A DNA stretch of 55,064 nt from Kistimonas sp. bin40 (GTDB lineage: Bacteria > Pseudomonadota > Gammaproteobacteria > Pseudomonadales > Endozoicomonadaceae). The position numbers and the translations under genes are program-made. Under the pieces are notes generated by a model. The model worked only from the letters and a program-made list of their open reading frames with translations. It made no database searches and had not been told where the DNA came from. The DNA is taken from the NCBI GenBank assembly GCA_002238585.1, contig MPMQ01000017.1:1-55064 (forward strand), in the 5' to 3' direction. Of the stretch, positions 1 to 9,387 are shown piece by piece. Each line of letters begins with the position of its first letter. Positions within the stretch are counted from its first letter, which is position 1.

Positions 1-420
1 CCTTCTGAAGCTGAAGCCAAGGCGGCTGGCTCAGGCTCTGACGGTGTTTCAGCAGCAGGGGCGTCCTCTTCCCACAGCACGGTATCCTCAAACATCTCAG
101 CCTCGCCTGCGGTTACCTCCATTTCTCCAGCATCGCTTCCTTCTGAAGCTGAAGCCAAGGCGGCTGGCTCAGGCTCTGACGGTGTTTCAGTAGCAGGGAC
201 GTCCTCTTCCCACAGCACGGGATCTTCAAGCATCTCAGCCTCGCCTGCCGCTATCTCCGTTTCTCCAGTATCGCTTCTTTCTGAAGCCCGGGCGGTTGGC
301 TCAGGCTCTGACAGCGCATCAGCAGTCGGGACGTCCTCCTCCCATTCCTGTGCATCGTCGAAAGAATCCGCCTTTCCAATATCGGTTCCTCCTGTCTCCA
401 GGGCATCTGATACGGGCTCT
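1..420. repeat. 138-bp in-frame tandem repeat inside fimV
   Basis: The block starting at 1 recurs almost unchanged at 139, and a third copy, six bases shorter near its start, begins about 279; beyond about 420 the pattern becomes too degenerate to align. The unit is 46 codons, so copy-number change keeps the fimV frame. It encodes acidic Glu/Ala/Ser-rich sequence. The array may continue beyond the left edge. Confidence 0.85.
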
Positions 421-2630
421 GACAGCTCGTCAGTAACTGAGTCCTTCTCCCCCAGGTCCTCAGCCGTACCCCAAGCTTCCGTCATTCCAGCATCGTCGTC
501 CTCGTCCATCAGGATGACTGGGTCAGATTCTGACAGCCCATCAGCGGATAAGCCCTCTTCTGTCCTGCCCCAATCTTCCTCAAAAGATGCTGTCTCTTCC
601 TCAATCTTTTTTTCCACTGCAGCAGCTGGCTCAGACGTATCCGCAACAGCGTCCTGAATCATGCGTCCATCCTCGGACAGCGCCTGAACAAAGGTATCGG
701 GGTTAAAGGTTTGGGGAATTTGGGCTAACGCTGCCTCTGGTGCATCATTACTCGACTCTCCCTGGGATAGGCTCTTCTGTTCTTCAAGTTCAGCCTCCAT
801 TTGATCAAACTCACGATCAAATGCCGCTATCATCTCTTCATCAAGTGCCGTCTCGGGAGGAGTTTCTTGCACCCCCTCCGGATCTTCACTCCTGGCTTCT
901 TCCGGGAGGGCATTATCAAAAGCGTCATTTTTTGTTGACTCTTGCTCTGACATCAATTTGTCATGATCGCCAGCATCGAGAAGTTCTTCCTGGTGTGCAA
1001 ATGGCTCTGCCGCCCACTCGTCGCCGACTGTTCCGGAAACCTGGCCGGCCTCTTCCTGACGTGCGAACAGTGCTGACTCCTTGTCCAGGTATTGATTGTT
1101 GGCGTCAGCCACTTCGCCAGCCGCCTGAGCAGACTTTTGTACCGACTCAGTGTCGGTAGAACGGATAGGAGTAGGTGCCCTTTCCGTCAAACCCATGGTC
1201 AGTAATTCCTTGTTGTGCTCTTTGCGCTTGCGCGAATAAAGCCACCTCCCCAAAAGCAGGAGCCCCAATCCACTCGCAGCTCCGAACAATGCCAAATAAA
1301 GTGTCCGCCAGAAGGTAGGAACCGAAGCATTTTCTGTCAGTTCTTCAGGTACATTGGCCTCGTTGCCCTCGTTGCCCTCGTTGCCCTCGTTGCCTTCATG
1401 GCCCTCGTCTGATGGCAGGGGATCCTGGACGCCTTTTCCATTTTCGACAGGAGGCTGGACCTTATCTTGTCCTAAAGCTTGCACCGCTGCGGTCAAGCGG
1501 CTGTTTTTTACCTCTACCAGCTTCTCCAGTGCCGTGATTTGCTCCTGAAGTTGTGCCATCCGCTGCCGTAGCTCTGCGTTTTCACGATGGAGGCTGTCAA
1601 GACTTTCTTTTTGGCTGGCAGCAAAATCTCGTAACGCGTGAATATCCCCCGTAGCGCCTTCTCCGGATCCCTGCTCGGCACCCCCTGTCCCGGCATCCGA
1701 CGTCTGGGAAACGATGTTCAAGCGATCCGCTTGAGTGCCCCGTGCCAATGCACTTGCGGGTGTGTCTCTGTGAGCGGCATCCAGGTGGACGCGCCCCACC
1801 TGTGTGCGCAGCTTTTGCCATCTGATATTTTGTACTGTGATATTGCGGTTGGCAGCGACTGTGTTAACAGCATCCAGTGCGACACGGTCAGGAATCTTCA
1901 GCACAGCACCCTGCTTCAGAAGGTTTACATTTCCATTGATGAACGCCTCCGGATTGGCCTTCTGAACGGCGTGCATCATCTCTATGGGACTCACATCGTC
2001 ACCTGGACGCAAACGTAGTGCCAGTTCCCACAAAGTATCATCTCTTTTCACTCTGTAGGTCGAAGATTGGCCGACAGCAGCAGGCGCTTTTTGACGAGGA
2101 GGCTTTTGCGGTAATGCCGGAGGAGCCGGGGGAGCCGGAGGAGCCGGAGGAGCCGGAGGAGCCGGAGGAGCTAACGGAGAAGCGGCAGGTTCGACAGTCG
2201 GGCTGGCGGTCACAGGGCGGGGGGGTTCATACCCACCGGGATCGAAAAGGAGGGTGTATTCACGCGCCGAGCGCTTTCCTGCGGCCCTGACCTCCACCAA
2301 AAAGTTGAGGAATGGCTCACGTACCGGACCGGTGCTGCTTACCTTGATCCACGACCGGCCATCCTGTTGAACCATCACCTTGAAGCGCAAGCTTTCGTAA
2401 GATTTTGACCATGGTACTCCTGCTTCGCGAAACTCAGCCCGGGAGGCCAGGCTCGCCTTGATCTCCCGGGCTAAAAGATTTCCCTGATCCAGCAGCTCTA
2501 TCCTCGCGTTCAAGGGCTCGTCCATGACCGACATCACCCTGACAGGCCCCAAGTCCAGCCCCCACGCCAATCCACCCCCTCCACCCAGTCCTCCGGTAAT
2601 GGCCACGGCCACCGCCAGCTTGCGCAACAT
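1..2630 (-). CDS. fimV: FimV-like polar peptidoglycan-binding protein, 3' end outside window
   Basis: About 876 codons are present without a stop; the rest lies left of the window. The ATG at 2630 follows an AGGAGG box. The N-terminus is a hydrophobic Gly-rich segment (MLRKLAVAVAITGG) leading into the FimV N-terminal domain (LDLGPVRVMSVMDEPLNARIEL). A Pro-rich APP spacer, a LysM domain (YRVKRDDTLWELALRLRP), a coiled coil (ENAELRQRMAQLQEQITALEKL), one membrane helix (TLYLALFGAASGLGLLLLG) and a long acidic cytoplasmic region follow. This is the FimV/HubP order. Family members bind peptidoglycan, mark the cell pole and support type IV pili and chemosensory placement. The acidic part carries 138-bp repeats. 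The usual upstream neighbour asd is absent; transposase debris lies there instead. Confidence 0.93.
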   Translation of the reverse strand, partial: MLRKLAVAVAITGGLGGGGGLAWGLDLGPVRVMSVMDEPLNARIELLDQGNLLAREIKASLASRAEFREAGVPWSKSYESLRFKVMVQQDGRSWIKVSSTGPVREPFLNFLVEVRAAGKRSAREYTLLFDPGGYEPPRPVTASPTVEPAASPLAPPAPPAPPAPPAPPAPPALPQKPPRQKAPAAVGQSSTYRVKRDDTLWELALRLRPGDDVSPIEMMHAVQKANPEAFINGNVNLLKQGAVLKIPDRVALDAVNTVAANRNITVQNIRWQKLRTQVGRVHLDAAHRDTPASALARGTQADRLNIVSQTSDAGTGGAEQGSGEGATGDIHALRDFAASQKESLDSLHRENAELRQRMAQLQEQITALEKLVEVKNSRLTAAVQALGQDKVQPPVENGKGVQDPLPSDEGHEGNEGNEGNEGNEANVPEELTENASVPTFWRTLYLALFGAASGLGLLLLGRWLYSRKRKEHNKELLTMGLTERAPTPIRSTDTESVQKSAQAAGEVADANNQYLDKESALFARQEEAGQVSGTVGDEWAAEPFAHQEELLDAGDHDKLMSEQESTKNDAFDNALPEEARSEDPEGVQETPPETALDEEMIAAFDREFDQMEAELEEQKSLSQGESSNDAPEAALAQIPQTFNPDTFVQALSEDGRMIQDAVADTSEPAAAVEKKIEEETASFEEDWGRTEEGLSADGLSESDPVILMDEDDDAGMTEAWGTAEDLGEKDSVTDELSEPVSDALETGGTDIGKADSFDDAQEWEEDVPTADALSEPEPTARASERSDTGETEIAAGEAEMLEDPVLWEEDVPATETPSEPEPAALASASEGSDAGEMEVTAGEAEMFEDTVLWEEDAPAAETPSEPEPAALASASE
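1357..1410. repeat. 9-bp repeat in fimV (Glu-Gly-Asn tract)
   Basis: The unit cctcgttgc is repeated about five times in tandem and reads on the minus strand as repeated Glu-Gly-Asn just before the predicted FimV membrane helix. It keeps the reading frame. Confidence 0.85.
2116..2172. repeat. 9-bp repeat in fimV (Ala-Pro-Pro tract)
   Basis: The unit ggagccgga is repeated five to six times and encodes Ala-Pro-Pro on the minus strand, a proline-rich hinge between the FimV N-terminal domain and LysM. Confidence 0.85.
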
Positions 2631-2963
2631 ATGCCCTCCTGCACTCTATGCGTACTGTTTGCGGCACAGTGTGACGGAAACAGCATAAATTGAAAGTCGA
2701 GACCCACTCGGTAAATAGCGCGCGCAAAAACAGGTGCAAGTCGCTCTGAGTCCTGCCCCTTAAAAGTAGCAGTTTCTGTGCTGAGAGTTATGCACAACCG
2801 GGCTGGCTGGCCCTGATCTGAGCCAGCTGCTCCCGCTCTTTGATGTTTCGTCGACCTCTTCAAAGATAATTCAGGGGCGCTTTTTAGAAGCGGAAATGCT
2901 GTCTGCGCCGCATCCAACGGCCATCGAAGCTCAAAAGTTTTATCCTGAGAAAGGCGGCCACCC
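2631..2963. other. fimV upstream spacer, no gene seen
   Basis: This holds the fimV leader and start signals. Open frames on the minus strand here are out of phase with fimV and resemble no protein I know. No clear promoter was found. Confidence 0.5.
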
Positions 2964-3735
2964 TTATTCGCTATGAGCTAGAGGGACAAATCCAACACTC
3001 GCCTTATTGGCTACGGCATCAAACAATCCTTCCCATGTCGTGACCAGCCAGTTCTGAAAGTGGCCTTTCATCAGCGTCCAGAGGTACGTTCCCACTCCTC
3101 TCGCTCGTTCCTTCAGGGCCTTCTTGAACTTTGGGTTGCCCAGCTGTTGCAGCTGGGCAACCAGGAAAGCCAATACGCTCAGATAGACCAAGTTCGTGGC
3201 GAAGTGTTTCCCTCCGTGCCCAAAGTTATGCTCAAGATGGTAGCTCTGTTTCTTCAGGGTGTTGAGCGTCTGGTTTTCAATGTCCATCGGTAGCGAACTC
3301 CTCTCATGTTGTGTTCGACAGTCCTGTTCGTCAGATGAATGTCAGTGGTCCAGCTCCAGCTGCTGCGCTTATCCCTTTTGTTGGTTCCAGTGAAATGAAA
3401 CACGTTGACTCTTTCAATCGGTTTGGACTTGTTGAGGAGGATATCGTTCACAAATCTATACCAATGCCTATAGCCTGAATCTTTTTTCGTTTTGTGCTCG
3501 CGCGCTACCTTGCCTTGCCGGTCCAGCTCGTTCACCGATTCGATGAGGGAGCTGTGATTGTTATCTTTGGTAACGATGATGTAACGCCAGCCATAGTCTT
3601 TGATCAGACGGACGGTCGGCTGATCAGAATACAGGCTATCGAACATAATGATCTCAGACCTAAGGGCAGAGTTGCATTTTGCGCAACGGCTACCTGCCAG
3701 AACGTGATGTGCAAACAGGTGTCGGCTCAGTATCA
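2964..3735 (-). pseudogene. IS4-like DDE transposase, truncated and frameshifted
   Basis: Two minus-strand segments make up one transposase. The upstream one (about 3735 to 3293) reads CNSALRSEIIMFDSLYSD and ends in VEHNMRGVRYRW. The downstream one (3287 to 2964) continues with DIENQTLNTLKKQ and YHLEHNFGHG. The Arg-Trp-x-x-Glu...Lys spacing across the join is like the YREK region of IS4-type transposases. The two lie in different frames, so a frameshift near 3290 breaks the catalytic region. The amino-terminal part is missing, cut off where the IS256 remnant begins. No terminal inverted repeats were recognised. The family name is moderately sure; the broken state is directly visible. Confidence 0.8.
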
Positions 3736-3736
3736 G

Positions 3737-4751
3737 TGAAGATGCCCAAAGTGTGAGATCGCTCAGGTAGCGGGAACAAGTTCAACTCGATGCTGGTTCC
3801 CCCCTGTCTGAAACGAAAAAGCAGTATTGATGAGCTGTTGCCATGGCTCTACCTGCAAAGGGTTTTCCACAAGTATTTTCAGGAGGCAGTGCAAAGTTTT
3901 TGGGCCGCCAGGCAGGGAGTTTTCCTCCAGCAGTCATCAGTCGTTTAAAAGCTCGCTGGATTGAAGAGTATCAGCAATGGCGCAAGCGTGATCTGAAAAA
4001 CAAGCACTATGTTTACATCTGGGCTGATGGAGTTCACTTCAACATCCGAGGTGCCGAAAGTCGCCAATGCACGCTGGTGCTGATCCGAGTGGCTGACCAT
4101 GGCAAAAAAGAGTTGATTGCCATTAAAAACAGGTATCGGGAGTCCACCCAAAGTTGGGAGGAACTGCTGGGCGGTGTTGAGAAGCAAGGACTGGTAAACG
4201 CTCCTGCACTGGCCATTGGTGATGGTGCACCAGGGTTCTGGAAGGCTGTCAAAAAAGTTTGGCAGAGACCCGGCACCAACCTTGCTGGGTTCACAAGACC
4301 GCAACTGTATTGAATAAGTTACCGAAGTCCATACAGCCAAAGGTAAAGAGCACCCTGCATGATATCTGGCAAGCTGAAGCACGTGAACAAGCTTATGCTT
4401 CTCTCGACAGCACGGGAAGCGCTTTAAAGCCACGCATCCGAAGGCGATGGAATGCCTGCGAAGAACAAAGAGAAGATGCTCGCTTTCTACAACTTTCCTG
4501 CTGACCACTGGCAGCATATCAGGACAACGCCCCCATCGAGTCCAGCTTTCCACAGCGCGGCTGAGAACTGCGAAGACAAGAGGTTGCGTGATTCGTGACG
4601 GCATACTGGCTACGCTCTTCAAACTGAGTCTGAGTGCTCAGAAAAAGTGGCGCAGGCAAGCGAATTCAAGCTGTTGTCCGATGTCGTGCAAGGCATCAAT
4701 CTTCGAGACGGTGCTCGAGTAGTGGGTGACGTTGATAAGGATGTCGCCTGA
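3737..4751 (+). pseudogene. IS256-family (Mutator-type) transposase, multiply broken
   Basis: Fragments in shifting frames follow IS256 transposases in order: KMPKV, an in-frame TGA (3756-3758) where the family usually has Arg, DRSGSGNKFNSMLVPP, LLPWLYLQRVFHKYFQEA, then after a shift near 3905 VISRLKARWIEEYQQWRKRDL and YVYIWADGVHFNIRG (with a DDE Asp), GDGAPGFWKAV, a shift near 4265, CWVHKTATVLNKLPKSIQ, more shifts, RLRTAKTRGCV, LSLSAQKKWRR and a normal C-terminus VVGDVDKDVA at 4751. At least three frameshifts and one nonsense codon make it inactive. The N-terminal third is missing at the junction with the IS4-like remnant. Confidence 0.88.
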
Positions 4752-5523
4752 TCATGGTCTCAAGCACCAGATTTGACTATATCTCGATCGGCATTGTACA
4801 AATCTTTTGCCGCATGGACCTCTGGTTGCCATTGCCAATCACTTATCCAAAGTTAATAAAGGGGTTGCCTCATCTTCAGCACTTGCCCCTGCGTTGTTTA
4901 AAGAAGAAGCCGGGAAAAACAGAGAACACATGCTGACACTGAGCATTCCGTTGATCATCCTTTACCAGTATGCCATTGCGCCTTCCAATGAATGAAGCTC
5001 CAGCCCAGATCGCGAGAAAAGTTTCGTTGATGTATCCAGAACACAACTGATTTTCGCCTTGTCATTACAATGATAAATCTCCACACCTGCGTATCGACGA
5101 CATAGGGTGCGAGGGTTGCCACCCCGCATTCGCTTTTCGAAAATCCAGCGACAAAACGCGTGGCCGAAAACAGGTGCGGCACCTGATTCGTCACACCGCT
5201 GCAATTGAGTTCTGTTTTTTTTGAGGCGATTGCACCGAAGATGGTTTATGGGAAATTTGTGATTTTCGTTCTTGAATCAAAGCGCCTTTTACAAAAAGTT
5301 AGAAAGTTATTGGTTCGTTCTGTAAAAACGGCACCGCAGGACTGGACTTATGCTCAGTCATGATCTATTTATACTCGGCCTTTTTAAATGTTAACGGTTT
5401 AATCCCGCACTGATTGCGCCATATTTCGAATTTATCCCTTTGTCAGCGTGACTGGGGGCTATGTGAATACTGATTTTGGTAGCATTCCGTCCGGGATGAA
5501 GAGAACCGTGGAAGGGTGAGAAA
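4752..5523. other. Spacer with possible gene debris
   Basis: No intact gene. A short plus-strand frame at 4807-4995 (HGPLVAIANHLSKVNKGVAS...) reads like the tail of a protein, but I do not recognise it and it has no convincing start. A minus-strand frame at 4962-5204 is equally unassignable. The end of the region holds the cstA leader. Confidence 0.4.
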
Positions 5524-7062
5524 ATGCTCTGGTTTATCGTTTCGGTTCTTTGTCTTCTCGCTGGTTACTTCATTTACGGAACCTTGGTAGAACGTGTTTT
5601 TTCTGTTCGCGAGAAAAGGCCAACGCCCGCCTGGTCCGAGCGGGATGGTGTTGACTATGTGCCTATGTCTCGCTCCCGGGTTTTCCTTGTCCAGCTCTTG
5701 AATATTGCAGGCATAGGCCCTGTTTTTGGGCCTATAATGGGAGCGCTGTACGGGCCTGCTGCCATGCTTTGGATAGTCGTTGGCTGCATATTCGCCGGCG
5801 GGGTACATGATTATTTCTCGGGAATGCTGTCCGTTCGTCACAAGGGGCACTCGGTTCCGGCTCTGGCCGGAGTCTACCTCGGGACATGGGCAAAACATTT
5901 GGTGGATGCCTTTGCGCTGATTCTCTTGCTTCTGGTAGGGGTGGTTTTCATCCTGGCCCCCGCCAATCTGCTGGAACGCTTGACGGGCTACAACTCCACA
6001 ATTTTTGTGTTCCTGATTTTCGCGTACTGCTTTTTTGCGACCATAGTGCCGGTAGACAAAATCCTCGGTCGCTTGTACCCCCTGTTCGGCCTGCTCCTTT
6101 TAATCATGTCGCTGGGGATGATCCTTGCCCTGTGCTTTTCTTCAAATCACCGCATTCTCCCCAATGTGGCACCCTCTGATTTCTTTAGAGACTTCAGTGC
6201 TGACACCATGCCTCTGTGGCCAGCTTTGTTTATCACCATTGCCTGTGGAGCCATTTCTGGATTTCATGCGACTCAATCACCCTTGATGGCGCGCTGCCTC
6301 GAAAATGAAAAACAGGGACGATTCGTGTTTTATGGAGCCATGATAGGAGAAGGGCTTATCGCTCTGGTGTGGTGCATGGTGGCTCTTTCCTGTTTTGATG
6401 GTATGCACGGGCTGCGCCAGGTTATGCAGGGAAGCCCAGCCAACGTTGTATATACGGCCGCACGAGAGTTATTGGGTGGTCTGGGGGGCACTATAGCTAT
6501 ATTGGGCGTAGTGGTCTTGCCGATCACTTCCGGCGATACAGCTTTTCGTTCGGCTCGCCTGATTGTGGCGGAATTCTTTGGCTGGCCACAAGTTACCTTG
6601 TCTCGCCGACTCTTGCTGGCTCTTCCCCTCTTTTTGACAGGAGCCGTTCTGTGCCAAGTGGATTTCGGCATTGTCTGGCGCTACTTCGGCGTAGCCAACC
6701 AGGCAACCGCAGCCGTTATGTTGTGGACAGCCTCATCCTGCTTGCTGCAACGGGGGGGACATGGCCACTGGATAACGACTGTCCCGGCCTTCTTTATGAC
6801 AACAGTTGTTTTGTCCTTCCTGCTGATCTCCAACACTATGGGGCTCGGGCAAGCCGCCTGTCCAGCCACTCTCGAAGCCATTGGAATCAGCTTGGGATTG
6901 GCTGTTTTCGTGATCATACATGCGAAGCGTGCGTCCCGTTTGTCTGTAGGCTCACAGCGGGCGACACACATCGGCGTAGAAGCGGAAAAAGACAGACTGG
7001 AGGTGATCGCAGCCGATATTCAGAGCAAAGCACAGGGCAGGAGGAGAGCGAGCGCCGCCTGA
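5524..7062 (+). CDS. cstA: CstA-family carbon starvation / peptide-pyruvate transporter, short form
   Basis: A 512-residue inner-membrane protein with a dozen or more hydrophobic helices. It carries CstA motifs: DGVDYVPM near residue 43, IAGIGPVFGPIMGALYGP, FAGGVHDYFSGMLSVRHKG and GAISGFHATQSPLMARCL. CstA proteins take up pyruvate or peptides on carbon limitation. At 512 residues it matches the short subfamily, not the ~700-residue E. coli CstA. The ATG follows gaagggtgag at suitable spacing. It is probably monocistronic: 187 bases separate it from the type III genes, and a transposon-littered spacer lies upstream. Transporter family is sure; substrate is inferred from the family. Confidence 0.93.
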   Translation: MLWFIVSVLCLLAGYFIYGTLVERVFSVREKRPTPAWSERDGVDYVPMSRSRVFLVQLLNIAGIGPVFGPIMGALYGPAAMLWIVVGCIFAGGVHDYFSGMLSVRHKGHSVPALAGVYLGTWAKHLVDAFALILLLLVGVVFILAPANLLERLTGYNSTIFVFLIFAYCFFATIVPVDKILGRLYPLFGLLLLIMSLGMILALCFSSNHRILPNVAPSDFFRDFSADTMPLWPALFITIACGAISGFHATQSPLMARCLENEKQGRFVFYGAMIGEGLIALVWCMVALSCFDGMHGLRQVMQGSPANVVYTAARELLGGLGGTIAILGVVVLPITSGDTAFRSARLIVAEFFGWPQVTLSRRLLLALPLFLTGAVLCQVDFGIVWRYFGVANQATAAVMLWTASSCLLQRGGHGHWITTVPAFFMTTVVLSFLLISNTMGLGQAACPATLEAIGISLGLAVFVIIHAKRASRLSVGSQRATHIGVEAEKDRLEVIAADIQSKAQGRRRASAA

Positions 7063-7249
7063 CGACTGTTTTTTTTGCAATACCCTCCCCAAAAAACCAG
7101 ATGTTCTGCATCCATCAGTGGAAATCCTGACCGTGCTCACATACGCTTTCCTTAGAGAAGGGGGAAGGCGCGACATTTTCTCCCCAAGTGGTGGATACGG
7201 CTGACGAAGAAGGACCTCTCGTCACTTCGCAAGGTTATGGATAACGCAG

Positions 7250-8818
7250 ATGGCTGAATCCTGGACACTCAAACTTTTTTCTGGCCCCCACATAGGCGCA
7301 GAGATAACCCTGGATCCAGGGACGTGGATACTTGGGCGGCATCCGGAATGTGATCTCGTACTGGCTGATGACGCACTGTCAGAACGCCATATTGAGCTGA
7401 AAGTAGACAAAGAGTCTGTCAAACTCAAGAGCTTGCAATCCGGCAACAACATCTACCTGTCAGGAGAATCCCAAGGTACTGACTGTACTCTCTCTCCCTA
7501 TGAGATAGTGCTGGTTGGCGGCCTGTATCTTGCAATCGGCCACGCCGGACAGACCTGGCCGGAGCTGAGTGTCTCGGGACCTCTCCTGGCTCCCGGGAAC
7601 GGACAAAAATCGCAAGTTTCACCCCCCTCAGAGCCGCAGGACACATCCGCAAGCAAAACAGATGTCAAGGCTCCGGATAAAACGCTTTCGGACGGCGGTG
7701 CTGACTCAATTCCTGTATTGGAAGATGAAGTTCACCCAGAGGTTGGTGACCCGGAATTTCCGGAATTCCCGGAACCAGATATGTCTCAGGCAAACACTCA
7801 ACCCACCTCGCCCGCCTCTCCTGAAAAACCAGACCTTGTTGCGCAACTGCAAGCCGTGGCAGCAGAGGCAATAGCCAAGGCAATGCGCTGGTGCCGCGAG
7901 AATGCGCTGCTGCTGGGTGGTTCAGGGCTGGCCACGCTATTGGCTCTATTGGTGGCAAGCTTTATCTGGTTGTGGACTTTGACAGATCCAGAAGTCATAG
8001 CTCGTGAAAACATCACGCCTGCCCAGCAAGCCGAAGTCATTATTGGTGACATGAATCTCCCGGACATAAAGCTGGCAAGCCTGCCAGACGAGTCTGTCCT
8101 TGTCAGTGGATACATCACAGACAACACAGTCAGGGAAAAACTCCTGGGTGCACTGGATACAGCTCAGGTGCCTTACAGTTTTCGCGCTGTTGTCATGAGC
8201 GATATGCGCGCTACGGCAGCGGCTGTGTTGGAGCAGCATGGCTTTGGACATATGTCCGTTGCGCTTGATACAACACCAGGCTCTTTGGTACTCAGTGGCT
8301 ATGCAGCCGACACAGAGGAAGCTGAGCGGGTGCGCAATACCCTGATGGAAGAAGTGCATGGGCTTCGTTTCCTGGCAGACCAGGTGGAATATCAGGCGAC
8401 GCGCATCAAAACACTACGCACCTTGCTCAAGGAGAATGGACTGGCACAAACGGTTCAGCTTCTTGAAACGCCGGACAAGGTCATCCTGCGCGGCAAGCTC
8501 AACAATGTGACGCAAGGTTACAAGCTCAAGGAAGTCGTTCAGAGTTTCAGGAAGAAATACAAAAACAGGCCCGAGTTGCATATCGATGCCAGCCTGCCGT
8601 CTACAGACATGGGAAGCATGCAACCCCTGCTGGCCATCAGAAGTATCAGCCTGGGCCAAGTCCCCTATGTCATCCTTCAGAACGGAGAAAAATATCTGCG
8701 CGGCGCGAAGCTCGCAAACGGGTATATACTTGAAAACATCAACCTTGAGTACCTTACACTCAGGTTGGGCGACGAAAGAATAAAGTATTTCATTGGAGGC
8801 AGCCATGGACGACGCTAA
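7250..8818 (+). CDS. sctD: Type III secretion inner-membrane ring protein SctD (YscD/PscD type)
   Basis: A 522-residue protein in YscD-type order. The cytoplasmic FHA domain covers residues 1-100 (WILGRHPECDL, LSERHIEL). A Pro/Glu/Ser-rich linker spans about 104-205, followed by one membrane helix at about 220-244 and a periplasmic part of repeated ring-building (BON-like) modules. SctD forms the larger inner-membrane ring of the injectisome with SctJ. It is first of four co-directional genes; its end overlaps sctE by 14 bases. An earlier ATG at 7238 is out of frame and stops after six codons. The long linker is unusual for the family. Function is assigned from domain order plus the sctE-F-G context. 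Confidence 0.88.
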   Translation: MAESWTLKLFSGPHIGAEITLDPGTWILGRHPECDLVLADDALSERHIELKVDKESVKLKSLQSGNNIYLSGESQGTDCTLSPYEIVLVGGLYLAIGHAGQTWPELSVSGPLLAPGNGQKSQVSPPSEPQDTSASKTDVKAPDKTLSDGGADSIPVLEDEVHPEVGDPEFPEFPEPDMSQANTQPTSPASPEKPDLVAQLQAVAAEAIAKAMRWCRENALLLGGSGLATLLALLVASFIWLWTLTDPEVIARENITPAQQAEVIIGDMNLPDIKLASLPDESVLVSGYITDNTVREKLLGALDTAQVPYSFRAVVMSDMRATAAAVLEQHGFGHMSVALDTTPGSLVLSGYAADTEEAERVRNTLMEEVHGLRFLADQVEYQATRIKTLRTLLKENGLAQTVQLLETPDKVILRGKLNNVTQGYKLKEVVQSFRKKYKNRPELHIDASLPSTDMGSMQPLLAIRSISLGQVPYVILQNGEKYLRGAKLANGYILENINLEYLTLRLGDERIKYFIGGSHGRR

Positions 8819-9068
8819 ACAGATTTCCCTCTCGGTGACGGAAGACCGCCTGATGGCAGATGCCAACGGAGAATACCGATGCCAGCTGCTCGAAAAGCTT
8901 GCTGCTGAGACCAGGGATCTGAAGGCACACCGTAACAGCGGACTCTCTCCCAGCAGCTTCAGCTGCGCTGATGCCCTGGTAAAGGCTATGGAAGAGGCTG
9001 CCAAGGTGGTTGAGCTGACTTGGCACAAGCACCACCAGGCGGACACAGGCCCAGCAGCTCAGGTCTGA
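8805..9068 (+). CDS. sctE: Type III needle co-chaperone, SctE/YscE-like
   Basis: An 87-residue, mostly helical acidic protein (MDDAKQISLSVTEDRLMAD...). The ATG at 8805 sits five bases after GGAGG; a TTG 12 bases upstream is less likely. Its start lies inside the end of sctD, so translation is probably coupled. In Ysc/Psc systems YscE and YscG together clamp the needle subunit YscF and stop it polymerising in the cytoplasm. Sequence conservation in this family is low, so the assignment rests on size, composition and its place between sctD and sctF. Confidence 0.72.
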   Translation: MDDAKQISLSVTEDRLMADANGEYRCQLLEKLAAETRDLKAHRNSGLSPSSFSCADALVKAMEEAAKVVELTWHKHHQADTGPAAQV

Positions 9069-9111
9069 CTCCAGCCACCCGGTCGCAGGTACAACAAGGA
9101 GATCAAAAAAT

Positions 9112-9348
9112 ATGGCACAAGAAGCAAGTCTCAGCTTCAACCAGACAACGCAGCAGCTGAGCCAACAAGTATCGGACTATGAAAAGGCAGTCCGGGACCG
9201 TACTGCAGAAATCGATCCCAGTAACATGGCTGACCTTATTCAGTTTCAGCAGGAAATCAACAAGCTGACCATGTTGTACAGTCTGGAAAGTGGCATCATA
9301 AAGTCCATCAAGGACACCGGCCAAAGCATCATCCAGAAGATCAGCTGA
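9112..9348 (+). CDS. sctF: Type III secretion needle subunit SctF
   Basis: A 78-residue protein of the YscF/PscF/PrgI family: a polar N-terminus (MAQEASLSFNQTTQQL), a predicted helix-turn-helix with the Pro-Ser turn in EIDPSNMADLIQFQQEINK, and a conserved-type C-terminal helix ending SIKDTGQSIIQKIS. Size and final Ile-rich helix are typical. The subunits stack helically into the hollow extracellular needle. AAGGAG lies about nine bases before the ATG. Strong RBS and central operon position suit a highly expressed structural subunit. Confidence 0.92.
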   Translation: MAQEASLSFNQTTQQLSQQVSDYEKAVRDRTAEIDPSNMADLIQFQQEINKLTMLYSLESGIIKSIKDTGQSIIQKIS

Positions 9349-9387
9349 TTGGCAGAACCCATCTGATAAGTATCAGGAATGCCCTCT

